Source: Hydrogenovibrio sp. JE_KL2
GTDB taxonomy: Bacteria > Pseudomonadota > Gammaproteobacteria > Thiomicrospirales > Thiomicrospiraceae
Direction: 5' to 3'
Assembly (NCBI RefSeq): GCF_009296185.1
Contig: NZ_WBJR01000002.1
Location: 326,515-390,514, forward strand
DNA length: 64,000 bases
The position numbers were made by a program, and so were the translations under genes. Positions within the stretch are counted from its first letter, which is position 1; each line of letters starts with the position of its first letter. The notes under the pieces were generated by a model. It had not been told where the DNA came from and ran no database searches. It saw only the letters and a list, made by a program, of their open reading frames with translations. Below are positions 54,493 to 62,054 of this stretch, in pieces.

Positions 54493-55172
54493 TGCATACT
54501 CAACGCTCAGTGAAACGCCTTTGGTCTCAAATCCCTTTTGCGGCAGCAAGCCTGCCGGTATTTTTCTTTTCCAATAGCGTTGCCGCGCAAGATGCGCCTG
54601 CAACTACGGATTTAGCCAGCCCGGCTCAGGGCTTGGCTGCACAATTGATTGATATCGAGTTGCCGAGCCAGCCGGGAACGAACTGGTGGTTGTGGCTGGA
54701 AATCGGCTTGATTGCATTCGGGGCGTTGGTCTTGCTGGGCGTGCTTTACTGGCTGCGTAATCGTTACTGGAGACGCTTTCATCTTCGCTGGCAGTTGAAA
54801 GATTTGAGCGGTCATTGGGTTAAACAATCAACGATTGATGACCAAGATGAAGGTCGTGAAGAAGCCCTAAAACTATTCCAAATTTTCGATGATGCCAGAC
54901 GCCATCAGCTTTTATTGGCGGAGGATGTGTTGAATTTAAAGCAAGCGTTAGAGCCATTATGTTTCAGTCGTAGTCATGCTTCACGTGAAACATTGGTTGC
55001 TACTTTGCAGGCTTTGAAACAAGCTTTGAATGCGCATGAAAAACATCAGTTGAAAACCTTGCCCAGTGTGGTGGCATACAAAGGGCGTACGGTGGTGACG
55101 TTCATAGTGTCACGGGTTCAGCGGAAAACTGCGAAAATCGAGACTAACCAAGGAGAGCATCATGGTCAGTGA
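54492..55172 (+). CDS. DUF4381 family protein (Bat cluster 2)
   Basis: A 226-residue protein. Unlike the cluster 1 paralogue it has a cleavable-looking signal peptide (to AAAQDAP near residue 36), then a periplasmic stretch with IDIELPSQPGTNWW and a membrane helix near 68-92, with a helical cytoplasmic tail. It shares DUF4381 features but is longer. The ATG overlaps the DUF58 stop by one base, and the stop lies inside the batA start region (11-base overlap). Confidence 0.8.
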   Translation: MHTQRSVKRLWSQIPFAAASLPVFFFSNSVAAQDAPATTDLASPAQGLAAQLIDIELPSQPGTNWWLWLEIGLIAFGALVLLGVLYWLRNRYWRRFHLRWQLKDLSGHWVKQSTIDDQDEGREEALKLFQIFDDARRHQLLLAEDVLNLKQALEPLCFSRSHASRETLVATLQALKQALNAHEKHQLKTLPSVVAYKGRTVVTFIVSRVQRKTAKIETNQGEHHGQ

Positions 55173-56292
55173 TGGCATGACTTGGGCGGCATTTTGGCAG
55201 GAGATTCCACAGTGGTCGAGTTGGATTTTTCAACACCCAATGGCCTTGGTTTTGGTTGGGCTGGCACCGGTTTTGACATTGATTTTCTGGGTTGCCTCAA
55301 AAGGCAAGGCGTGCCTATCAGGACAAAGTGATTGGGATAAAGCCGCGGAAATGAAATCCATGTCTTTCCGTCACCCTTTGATTGACCGTATGCATTGGAT
55401 TGTACAACCGCAAGCCAAGTCGAGTTTTTGGCGCTGGGCACTGCAAGCGCTACGCTGGGTCATCTTAGCGCTATTGGCGATTGCTTTGGCAAGCCCCGTG
55501 AAAGAAGTGCCTTTGCCACCCGAGCCGCAAACCAAAACGGTGCGGGATTTGGTGTTTGTGATTGAGTCTTCCGCGAGCTTTCTGTTGCCTGACTATGAAA
55601 TGAATGGTCAACCGACCACGCGCATGGCGGTGGTGAAATCAGTATTGGATCAGTTTGTGTCCGGATTGCAGGGTAATCGTTTCAGCTTCATCGTTTATGC
55701 TGAGCAAGCATTCACTTTAATGCCATTGACCACCGATGCCGTCACGGCGAGGTTGATGCTCAAACGTCTGAGACCTTACCTTGCCGGTCGCACCGATGAA
55801 GGCGCTGGTGAAGCTTTGGGGTTAGGGCTTCAGCAAACTGAAAACTCGACGAAAACCACACAAAAACGCGTCGTGATTTTTATCTCGGATGGGCAATCCC
55901 GTGCCAGCCGGATTCCTCTGGACGACGCCATCACTTATGCGCAGGGCTTGAATGTGCCTATTTACACTATCGGAATCGGTGCGGGCAGCGCAAAAGCCGA
56001 CAAACGCGCGTTTACCGGCTTGCTTTATCAACCCTTGAAAAGTGGCATGTTGAAACATTTAGCGGCTGAAACCGGTGGGCGCTACTATCAGGTAAATGGT
56101 GAAGCCAGCTTACAGAAAGTATTGCAGGCCATTGACCAAACCGAAGGTGCACAACTGGAAACCCCGCAGAAGAAAACCGCGAAAATTGAACTCTATCCTT
56201 ATTTTGTGGCTTTGGCTTTGATGGTGTTTGTGTTTTATTTTGCGTTGGTGCAACTGTTGGCGAAACGCTTGCAGATTGAGGAGGTGGCTTAA
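55162..56292 (+). CDS. BatA-like vWA protein with altered MIDAS (Bat cluster 2)
   Basis: A 376-residue membrane protein with N-terminal helices near 25-45 and 95-115, a vWA domain and a C-terminal helix. The first MIDAS motif reads E135-S-S137-A-S139, so the metal-binding Asp of the DxSxS motif is Glu; later motifs are present (TDEGAGEAL, and Asp in FISDGQSR). Whether metal binding survives is unknown. The start overlaps the DUF4381 stop. The stop overlaps the ATG of the batBC gene by one base. Confidence 0.85.
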   Translation: MVSDGMTWAAFWQEIPQWSSWIFQHPMALVLVGLAPVLTLIFWVASKGKACLSGQSDWDKAAEMKSMSFRHPLIDRMHWIVQPQAKSSFWRWALQALRWVILALLAIALASPVKEVPLPPEPQTKTVRDLVFVIESSASFLLPDYEMNGQPTTRMAVVKSVLDQFVSGLQGNRFSFIVYAEQAFTLMPLTTDAVTARLMLKRLRPYLAGRTDEGAGEALGLGLQQTENSTKTTQKRVVIFISDGQSRASRIPLDDAITYAQGLNVPIYTIGIGAGSAKADKRAFTGLLYQPLKSGMLKHLAAETGGRYYQVNGEASLQKVLQAIDQTEGAQLETPQKKTAKIELYPYFVALALMVFVFYFALVQLLAKRLQIEEVA

Positions 56293-58424
56293 TGTTGAGT
56301 TGGTTAACCTCCGCAGAAAACCATCTGGTGTTGTTATTCAATGATGTTTGGGCGTTGATCTGGCCGGAAGGGTGGGAATGGCGCGACGCACAAACCTTGT
56401 GGTTTATGCTGGTACCCGTCGTTTGGTGGTTGATTGCTTATGTAATTAAAAAACGTCAAACGGCGCACTACGCAGATGCCGATTTATTGCCCTGGGTGAA
56501 AGCTGACGCTGCGGCACGCAATGGATTAAACGCTTCTGCTAATTTGAGTGATGGCGAGGGTGAGAGTGCTACCCCCCAACCTGGCAGATTTTTCTCGCCT
56601 TACCCCTTCGGGCGGCGAGTTCTTGGTTTATGGCATTTTATCCAGCACGGCTTTGGTAGATTGGTATCGCCAATGACATTCCTATCCTTCGCCTGGATTG
56701 CCATGATTATTGCCCTGGCGGGGCCAAGAAGTGCGATTCCTGCGCCAAATGAATCGTCTCGTGCGGGCGTGGATATCTTGATAGGTCTGGATGTCTCCCG
56801 TTCTATGTTGGTGCAGGACATGGGCGGGAATCGTTTTATTTTTAGCCGCGCTTTGATTGAATCTTTATTGAACCGTTTAGAACCGAATGATCGTGTTGGC
56901 CTGATGGTATATGCCGGAAAACCGCACTTGGTGTCGCCGCTAACGTTTGATAGAGCGTTATTCAAACATTATCTGAGTTTAGTGCGCCCGGGGATGCTAC
57001 CGACCAGAGGGTCGCAGATTTATCCGGCATTGGATTTTGGTTTGAAACATCTTAAGCAAACCGCCGGCAAGGCACAGGTATTGGTGATGTTAACCAATGG
57101 TGAACCTGTCGAGTACGAGCCGCAAACGCTACCGGAAGATTTGGCGAAAAGAAGTGACAAGACATCAGACAAGGGCGCGTCAGACACGAAAGTGATTTTG
57201 GTCGGCGTTGGTAAAAACGCTGCCAGCCGTATTCCTGAGTTTACCGACCCAACCGGCTATTTGCATGCTTTTGGCAAATTGGTGACGTCTCGTTTGGAAG
57301 CGGACTTCTTGAAAAAACTTGCCGGACAAGTGGGTGGCGAGTATCTGCAAGCAACCAATCAAGGTGCCTTTTTGCAGCAGTTATTGGGTGCGGTAACGGA
57401 GCAAGCGCAAAAACGTACCATCGTGTCTTCAACGCCGATTTGGCAAGATCATGCTTGGCCATTTGAGTTGGCCGCCTTTATTTTACTGGTGCTGGCGTTT
57501 TATCCGATCAAATTGAGGTCAGAGGTTTCCAGCTCGGTTGGCGTACTGGCGGTTGGGTTGATTTCCGTAAGTTTATTGGGTTTACCAACCCCTTCACAGG
57601 CGCAAGATGATGTGGCGTCTCCATCAGCGGATTTAAGTGCCAGCCAACAAATCTCCAAACAACAGCGGGCATACCAGGCCTTCCAATCGAATGAGTTTGA
57701 TTTGTCCGAGCAGCTTTATGATGGCTTGAATCAATATGATGGGTGGTTTGGTGCTGGAGACGCCGCCTATAGGGCAGCAGACTATGAATCGGCGGTGCTG
57801 TATTTTACGCAGGCTGCTGTTGGCGGTCGAAATGATCAGGAACGCGCTCAGGCATTGTTTAATTTGGGGAATACTTTTTTCAAGTCCAACTTATTTCCGC
57901 AGGCAATAGAAGCTTATGAACAAGCCTTGGTTTATCTACCTGATTACGATAAAGCCAAACACAACCTTGAGTTGGCGAAAAAGATGCAGCGCCAGCAAAG
58001 GAAAGGCAAGCAGCAAAACGATGAAAAGGGTAATGGAAGCGGTAGAGGGGATCAGTCCCGTGATGCGGAAGGCAGCTTTTATGGCGGGCAAAAGCCAAAT
58101 AATGACCCAGGCAAAGGCGTTTCAGGGGATTCACAGAAGGGAGAAAAACAGGCAAAAGACTTTGTTTTGCCGGACGAAGAAGATCGTACTGATTTCCGTT
58201 TAAAACCATCTGAAAAGCTACAGGCTACTGATAAGGCTGAAGAGACTGCGAATGCGATTTTGGACCAGCAAAAACGCAGAAGAACCATTGAGAAATTCGA
58301 GCAAAAAATGCAACAGGTACAAGATAAACAGTCTTTGTTATTACAACACCTTTTTGAGCGTGAAGAAGGCTTTCAGGCTGAGCAAGAGCAGGCGCATGAT
58401 CTGCCGGGAGTGAAGCCATGGTAA
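56292..58424 (+). CDS. BatB-BatC fusion: vWA and TPR protein (Bat cluster 2)
   Basis: A 710-residue protein. A first helix near 38-52, a linker, and two helices near 120-150 precede a vWA domain with an intact MIDAS, D167-V-S169-R-S171. After another helix near 400-430 come TPR repeats (RAQALFNLGNTFFKSNLFPQ and following) and a charged, Gln/Lys-rich tail. It is the same fusion as in cluster 1 but less Gln-rich. A copy of the 19-bp motif (56574-56592) lies in the linker between helices and reads Pro-Gln-Pro-Gly-Arg-Phe. Seven-base overlap with the next gene. Confidence 0.87.
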   Translation: MLSWLTSAENHLVLLFNDVWALIWPEGWEWRDAQTLWFMLVPVVWWLIAYVIKKRQTAHYADADLLPWVKADAAARNGLNASANLSDGEGESATPQPGRFFSPYPFGRRVLGLWHFIQHGFGRLVSPMTFLSFAWIAMIIALAGPRSAIPAPNESSRAGVDILIGLDVSRSMLVQDMGGNRFIFSRALIESLLNRLEPNDRVGLMVYAGKPHLVSPLTFDRALFKHYLSLVRPGMLPTRGSQIYPALDFGLKHLKQTAGKAQVLVMLTNGEPVEYEPQTLPEDLAKRSDKTSDKGASDTKVILVGVGKNAASRIPEFTDPTGYLHAFGKLVTSRLEADFLKKLAGQVGGEYLQATNQGAFLQQLLGAVTEQAQKRTIVSSTPIWQDHAWPFELAAFILLVLAFYPIKLRSEVSSSVGVLAVGLISVSLLGLPTPSQAQDDVASPSADLSASQQISKQQRAYQAFQSNEFDLSEQLYDGLNQYDGWFGAGDAAYRAADYESAVLYFTQAAVGGRNDQERAQALFNLGNTFFKSNLFPQAIEAYEQALVYLPDYDKAKHNLELAKKMQRQQRKGKQQNDEKGNGSGRGDQSRDAEGSFYGGQKPNNDPGKGVSGDSQKGEKQAKDFVLPDEEDRTDFRLKPSEKLQATDKAEETANAILDQQKRRRTIEKFEQKMQQVQDKQSLLLQHLFEREEGFQAEQEQAHDLPGVKPW
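56574..56592 (-). repeat. Dispersed 19-bp motif, copy 10 (inside batBC of cluster 2)
   Basis: An exact consensus copy on the minus strand, inside the hydrophilic linker of the batB part. It is translated as PQPGRF, a third distinct peptide on this strand. Confidence 0.9.
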
Positions 58425-59890
58425 TGAAATGGACAAGTGTGTTGAAACCTCATTTATGGCTTGGGTTAGCATTATCGCTAGTGGTGATGTCAGCAAACGC
58501 TGACAGTGTGAACCTGTCGCCGTTGCAAATTACATTGGGCGAGCCGGTAACCCTTATTTTGAAAGGGCACAACATAGAAAGTGACTTTACAAAATTCGAT
58601 AAAGAAAGGATTCGCAAGCAGTTTGAAATCTATGATGTGGATGGGGACTCGGATTACATGCGGTTGGTGCTTTATCCACGCCAAGCAGGGGACGCGCATT
58701 TCCCTGCTATCCATATCGGTAGCTTGCAGTTCGATGGCGCAGTGGTTCGAGTTGACCCGAATAGTGATGTGACCATTGAATGGCAGCCTCCTAAAAACGT
58801 AGCTTATATGAATCAGTTGCAAAGCTGGAAAGCGCTAGTCAAAACTTCTGATCCGAGTTTGGGTGCGCGTATGCTTTTGCATCCACATGCCAATGACAAG
58901 GTGACGCATATTTTCACTGAACAACCGGTTGGCGGTAATCAACGTTGGTTGGGAAATCAGCGTATGTTTCAAATGCTGGTGGGAAGCGAGCAGCCTGGTA
59001 AGGTGAAGGTACGCACACCTATCGTTGAGGTGCAAAATACGGGTAACGGACGCCCTTGGTTATTTTTTGATGACACCCAGTGGATTCACGTGAAACCTTT
59101 GCCAAGTTATCTGCCGGTTGCCATGCCGATAGGAAAGGTCTCATTGATGCCTAGCAAGCTAAGTTTCTGGCAGGTAGAAAACCAACAGCTGGATTGGGAG
59201 TTAACGGTAAAAGGTGAAAATTTGGATCCAAACACCTTGCCGGATCCTACCAGTCAGTTTGCCTATAATCATGCGGTTGAATGGTTGATGCCAGATCAGA
59301 ACAAACATGAGCAGTGGACGGAAAGCGGATTGATATCGAAGAGATTGATTAAGCAGCCGTTGCGCTTTGTTTCATTAGGATTGATTCGATTACCAGATAT
59401 CAGAGTCACTTATTTCGACCCTGCTTCTGGTAAGCTCGTTGATCAATTTATATCCGGTCAATGGGTGTTTTCTGTTCCTAGAGTCGTCTATTGGCTGATG
59501 AATGCGTTGTTCTATGGGCTTGTTGTTTTTCTATTATTGTTGCTGCTGTGGATGTTTATGGATGCGTGGCATAAATGGCGTTTGGTTGTGGCCATTAAAC
59601 AGGCAAAAAACCGAGATGAGATCTGGCAAGCTCTTGTAACCTGGACGGTGTCGCAGTTTGGCTCGGAAGTGAAAAACTTGAGCTTTGGGCAGTGGGAGAA
59701 GAAAATTCGTACGCATTATGGAGACGCATCATCGCTGTTTGAGCTAGTTCGTGCTTTGGATAAAAACCATTTTAGTCTGGATGATGAAGATGTAAGGAGT
59801 CTGGCATTGGGATGGGCGAAGTCGTTGCCGGTGTTTAAGTGGCAACGCGTTCGTGACCGAGTTCTGGCTTTTAAGCTAAAGCGCGCTTAA
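58418..59890 (+). CDS. BatD-like protein (Bat cluster 2)
   Basis: A 490-residue protein with a signal peptide (to SANADSVN near residue 28), a long beta-rich periplasmic part, a membrane helix near 350-375 (VVYWLMNALFYGLVVFLLLL), and a cytoplasmic tail of about 110 residues. It corresponds in position and layout to batD of cluster 1 but shares few recognisable segments with it and is about 90 residues shorter. The start overlaps batBC by seven bases, exactly as in cluster 1. Confidence 0.78.
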   Translation: MVMKWTSVLKPHLWLGLALSLVVMSANADSVNLSPLQITLGEPVTLILKGHNIESDFTKFDKERIRKQFEIYDVDGDSDYMRLVLYPRQAGDAHFPAIHIGSLQFDGAVVRVDPNSDVTIEWQPPKNVAYMNQLQSWKALVKTSDPSLGARMLLHPHANDKVTHIFTEQPVGGNQRWLGNQRMFQMLVGSEQPGKVKVRTPIVEVQNTGNGRPWLFFDDTQWIHVKPLPSYLPVAMPIGKVSLMPSKLSFWQVENQQLDWELTVKGENLDPNTLPDPTSQFAYNHAVEWLMPDQNKHEQWTESGLISKRLIKQPLRFVSLGLIRLPDIRVTYFDPASGKLVDQFISGQWVFSVPRVVYWLMNALFYGLVVFLLLLLLWMFMDAWHKWRLVVAIKQAKNRDEIWQALVTWTVSQFGSEVKNLSFGQWEKKIRTHYGDASSLFELVRALDKNHFSLDDEDVRSLALGWAKSLPVFKWQRVRDRVLAFKLKRA

Positions 59891-59911
59891 ACACCTTTAG
59901 ATCATACCTAT

Positions 59912-60151
59912 TTATAGGTTTCTTAAGGTTTTCCAGTACTTTGAGAAGGCTATGCTAAGCGCATAAATCAAAGCAACGATGATAATGACTTGTCCAGCAA
60001 TGGCCAAGCCATTAGAAAATGCATTTTCACGAATCAAGCTTGGAAACATCAGAAATAACCCAATCACTAATCCTATCGAAATCGTTTTTACTGCAATTTT
60101 GACGATGCTTTTCGTTAAGAGTCTTTTATGTTCGGTTGAGCCGATTTCCAT
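59912..60151 (-). CDS. Small membrane protein with two predicted helices
   Basis: A 79-residue protein with hydrophobic segments near residues 23-42 and 48-70, and a basic, soluble N-terminus. No family is recognised. It lies 27 bases after the trxC stop on the same strand and may be cotranscribed with it. A short inverted repeat ACCTAT/ATAGGT (59906-59919) overlaps its stop and may act as a weak terminator. Confidence 0.6.
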   Translation of the reverse strand: MEIGSTEHKRLLTKSIVKIAVKTISIGLVIGLFLMFPSLIRENAFSNGLAIAGQVIIIVALIYALSIAFSKYWKTLRNL

Positions 60152-60178
60152 AAAGCGTTTCCTTGGTGGCGGTGAATA

Positions 60179-60601
60179 TTAAATGGACTGTTTGACCCAT
60201 TGTACAAAGTTTTGCAGAGGCATCGCACCTGATTGTCGAGCGATCTCTTTTCCGTTTTTGAAAATGGCGAGTGTCGGGATTGATCGAATATTAAATTTCC
60301 CGGCAATTTGCTGCTCGACTTCTGTATTGATTTTGACAAGCTTGGCATAAGGTTCTAGCTGTTGTGCGGCCTGGGAAAAAGTAGGGGCAAACATCTTACA
60401 AGGCCCACACCATGGCGCCCAGAAATCTACCACAATCGGCTGATCGGTTTTGTCGATGGCTCGCATTAATTGTTCACCCGTCATTTCCACGGGTGTTCCG
60501 GTAAATAAAGGTTGTTTGCATTTTCCGCAAGAAGGGGATTGACTCAACTTTTCATCAGGAATGCGATTCAATCCACCGCAATGTGGGCACATAATAATCA
60601 T
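60179..60601 (-). CDS. trxC: Thioredoxin 2 (TrxC)
   Basis: A 140-residue cytoplasmic thioredoxin. The N-terminal zinc-binding domain carries CPHC and CGKC, and the active site is FWAPWCGPCKMF near residue 66. The cis-Pro lies in IRSIPTLAIF. TrxC reduces protein disulfides and is often peroxide-induced through OxyR. The start is taken at the second Met with an AAAGGAAAA site; a longer frame to 60616 is less likely. Confidence 0.93.
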   Translation of the reverse strand: MIIMCPHCGGLNRIPDEKLSQSPSCGKCKQPLFTGTPVEMTGEQLMRAIDKTDQPIVVDFWAPWCGPCKMFAPTFSQAAQQLEPYAKLVKINTEVEQQIAGKFNIRSIPTLAIFKNGKEIARQSGAMPLQNFVQWVKQSI

Positions 60602-60689
60602 GTTTTTTCCTTTCAAGTGACTTCGTTTGGCAAATTTATAAGGGCGTTGCTTTCATTATTCAAGTGTCACGGAAAAGGTCTGATAGGTT

Positions 60690-61145
60690 TTAATCCAGCC
60701 AGTCAGGTTTGGGGCTTTCACGTCTGCCGGCTTCAAACCCTTCGTTGACAAAACCATGCAGCGTAAGGTCATGGCAATGAATCAACTCAATGAGTTTAGG
60801 GTCTTCTGCGGTGAGTGTTGCTTGCACGCCGTTTTCAATAGCTTCGTAATGCATGTTGATTTGGTCTTTGTATTCAAATAATGCTGCAAACAATGGGTCC
60901 CAAGAGCGAATGGCTCTGCCCATGCCAAAGCGCTTTTCCATACCGACTACGTGATCTTGCAGTACTTTTGCCAGCTCTGAATTTTGAGAAGTGGTCGTGG
61001 CGATAATGCCATTGTCGATTTTTTGCGTGTGGCGCTCTAGCTGACTGTGGTGTTCAAGTAATTTTGAAAAAAGTGCCTGGTCTTGTTTGTGTTGTTCGTC
61101 GGTGCCATGACCATGACGATAAGGTTTACCATGAACGGTTTCCAT
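60690..61145 (-). CDS. His-rich conserved protein with internal duplication
   Basis: A 151-residue soluble protein. An N-terminal HGHGTDEQHKQDQ segment is His-rich. Two similar units follow: LFSKLLEHHSQLERHTQKID...LAKVLQDHV (about 23-65) and LFAALFEYKDQINMHYEAIE...LIELIHCHD (about 85-130), each with a helix, an N-G-[IV]-x-A-T turn and a second helix. Similar uncharacterised proteins occur in marine bacteria. The spacing of His residues could bind metal, but no hemerythrin pattern is clear. The start with AAGGAC upstream is preferred over a longer frame. Confidence 0.65.
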   Translation of the reverse strand: METVHGKPYRHGHGTDEQHKQDQALFSKLLEHHSQLERHTQKIDNGIIATTTSQNSELAKVLQDHVVGMEKRFGMGRAIRSWDPLFAALFEYKDQINMHYEAIENGVQATLTAEDPKLIELIHCHDLTLHGFVNEGFEAGRRESPKPDWLD

Positions 61146-61193
61146 AGAAAGTCCTTGTGTTGCGAAATGAAGGAGTATTTTAAGAGATTTTTC

Positions 61194-61220
61194 AAAAAAA
61201 AGCGCCGAATAAATCGGCGC
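61194..61220 (-). terminator. Rho-independent terminator, minus strand
   Basis: A perfect seven-pair stem GCGCCGA/TCGGCGC with a five-base loop is followed on the minus strand by eight T. It lies 49 bases before the His-rich gene, so it ends a transcript coming from the right. Confidence 0.75.
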
Positions 61221-61418
61221 GATTTTCAACTGAGGAGCATATTCAAATAAGCTTAGGAGGTCTTAATTGAATATTATTTGAGTTAATGAAATTAGGTTTC
61301 GGAGAAACCCAGTTAACGACAATCCATATTCGTTAACCTGAAATAAAGTTTACGCTTAAATTTAATAAAAGAGATTTGAGGGAGTGTGAAATTGTATTGA
61401 AGAAAGCTGACTAGATGC

Positions 61419-61459
61419 TAAAAGCCTTCGCCTAACGCTGAATAAATCAGCGCCAAGGC
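61419..61459 (-). terminator. Terminator-like hairpin after the Ser/Thr-rich gene
   Basis: Nested inverted repeats GCCTT/AAGGC (61424-61428 and 61455-61459) and CGCTGA/TCAGCG (61436-61441 and 61447-61452) are followed on the minus strand by TTTTAG. It lies 25 bases after the stop of the gene at 61484. Confidence 0.6.
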
Positions 61460-61483
61460 GATGGAATAGGAGGATTGTTGTTT

Positions 61484-61819
61484 TTATTTTTGATTAGTTG
61501 AATTTAGTACGTTGTAATTAGCTTGCGCCTGAAAATTAGCAGAATAGGTCAACCCATTGGTTGTCTCGCCTTTTTCTGCTGCTTCAGTGCTGGCAGAATC
61601 TTTTTCGTTCACTCTACGGTTTTTCGCCAAATTGAGGTAGTCTGATTGCAACGACTGATTTTTATCCGAAAGTGTAACGGTTGAATTACCTGCAGAAGAG
61701 GAAGTTGTAGTCGATTTTTCTGTGACTTTAGGTTCTTTTGCCGCCGTATCAGATAACCCATTAGACTGCATATAAGTGGCTTGGGTCGCACTTGCTAAAA
61801 CAGGATTAACATTGTTCAT
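61484..61819 (-). CDS. Ser/Thr-rich small protein of unknown function
   Basis: A 111-residue, low-complexity, probably largely disordered protein rich in Ser, Thr, Asn and Lys. A segment TVTLSDKNQSLQSDYLNLAK may form a helix. There is no signal peptide by eye. The start at 61819 has an AAGGAATG site; the longer frame to 61864 is less likely. It is divergent from the giant adhesin gene across 235 bases, which may mean shared control. Function unknown. Confidence 0.6.
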   Translation of the reverse strand: MNNVNPVLASATQATYMQSNGLSDTAAKEPKVTEKSTTTSSSAGNSTVTLSDKNQSLQSDYLNLAKNRRVNEKDSASTEAAEKGETTNGLTYSANFQAQANYNVLNSTNQK

Positions 61820-62054
61820 AACAGCATTCCTTTTGCATATCAGAATTGTGCATATCTCGCACATTTCCTTTGAGTATCAATTTCAATTATAAGAAAAAAA
61901 TAAAAAAAGTCTAGTTGCTTCAATTAGTTAGTAGTTTTTAGAAAGCAAACGGCAGAAAAAAGGGGGAATATTGTCCCTGAGTACAATAGATTTTGGTTGA
62001 CGAAGATTTTATAGTGCTTTTACTGAGTAAAAAAGCATGAGCTGGAGAAGTCTA
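61820..62054. promoter_or_regulatory. Divergent leader of the giant adhesin gene
   Basis: This 235-base AT-rich region separates the Ser/Thr-rich gene from the adhesin. A TTGACG lies at 61998-62003, and a bulged stem-loop TGCTTTTAC/GTAAAAAAGCA at 62015-62037 lies just before the start. GGAGAAG precedes the ATG by about seven bases. No clear -10 box is paired with TTGACG. Confidence 0.35.

Larger units (their letters stand above)
61146..61483. other. Intergenic region with two minus-strand hairpins
   Basis: This 338-base region has no convincing gene. It contains a minus-strand terminator at 61194-61220, a stem GGTTTC/GAAACC at 61295-61300 and 61304-61309, an 8-pair inverted repeat GTTAACGA/TCGTTAAC at 61312-61319 and 61330-61337, and a second minus-strand terminator-like structure at 61419-61459. 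The stretch between the two terminators could encode a small RNA; see findings. Confidence 0.4.
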
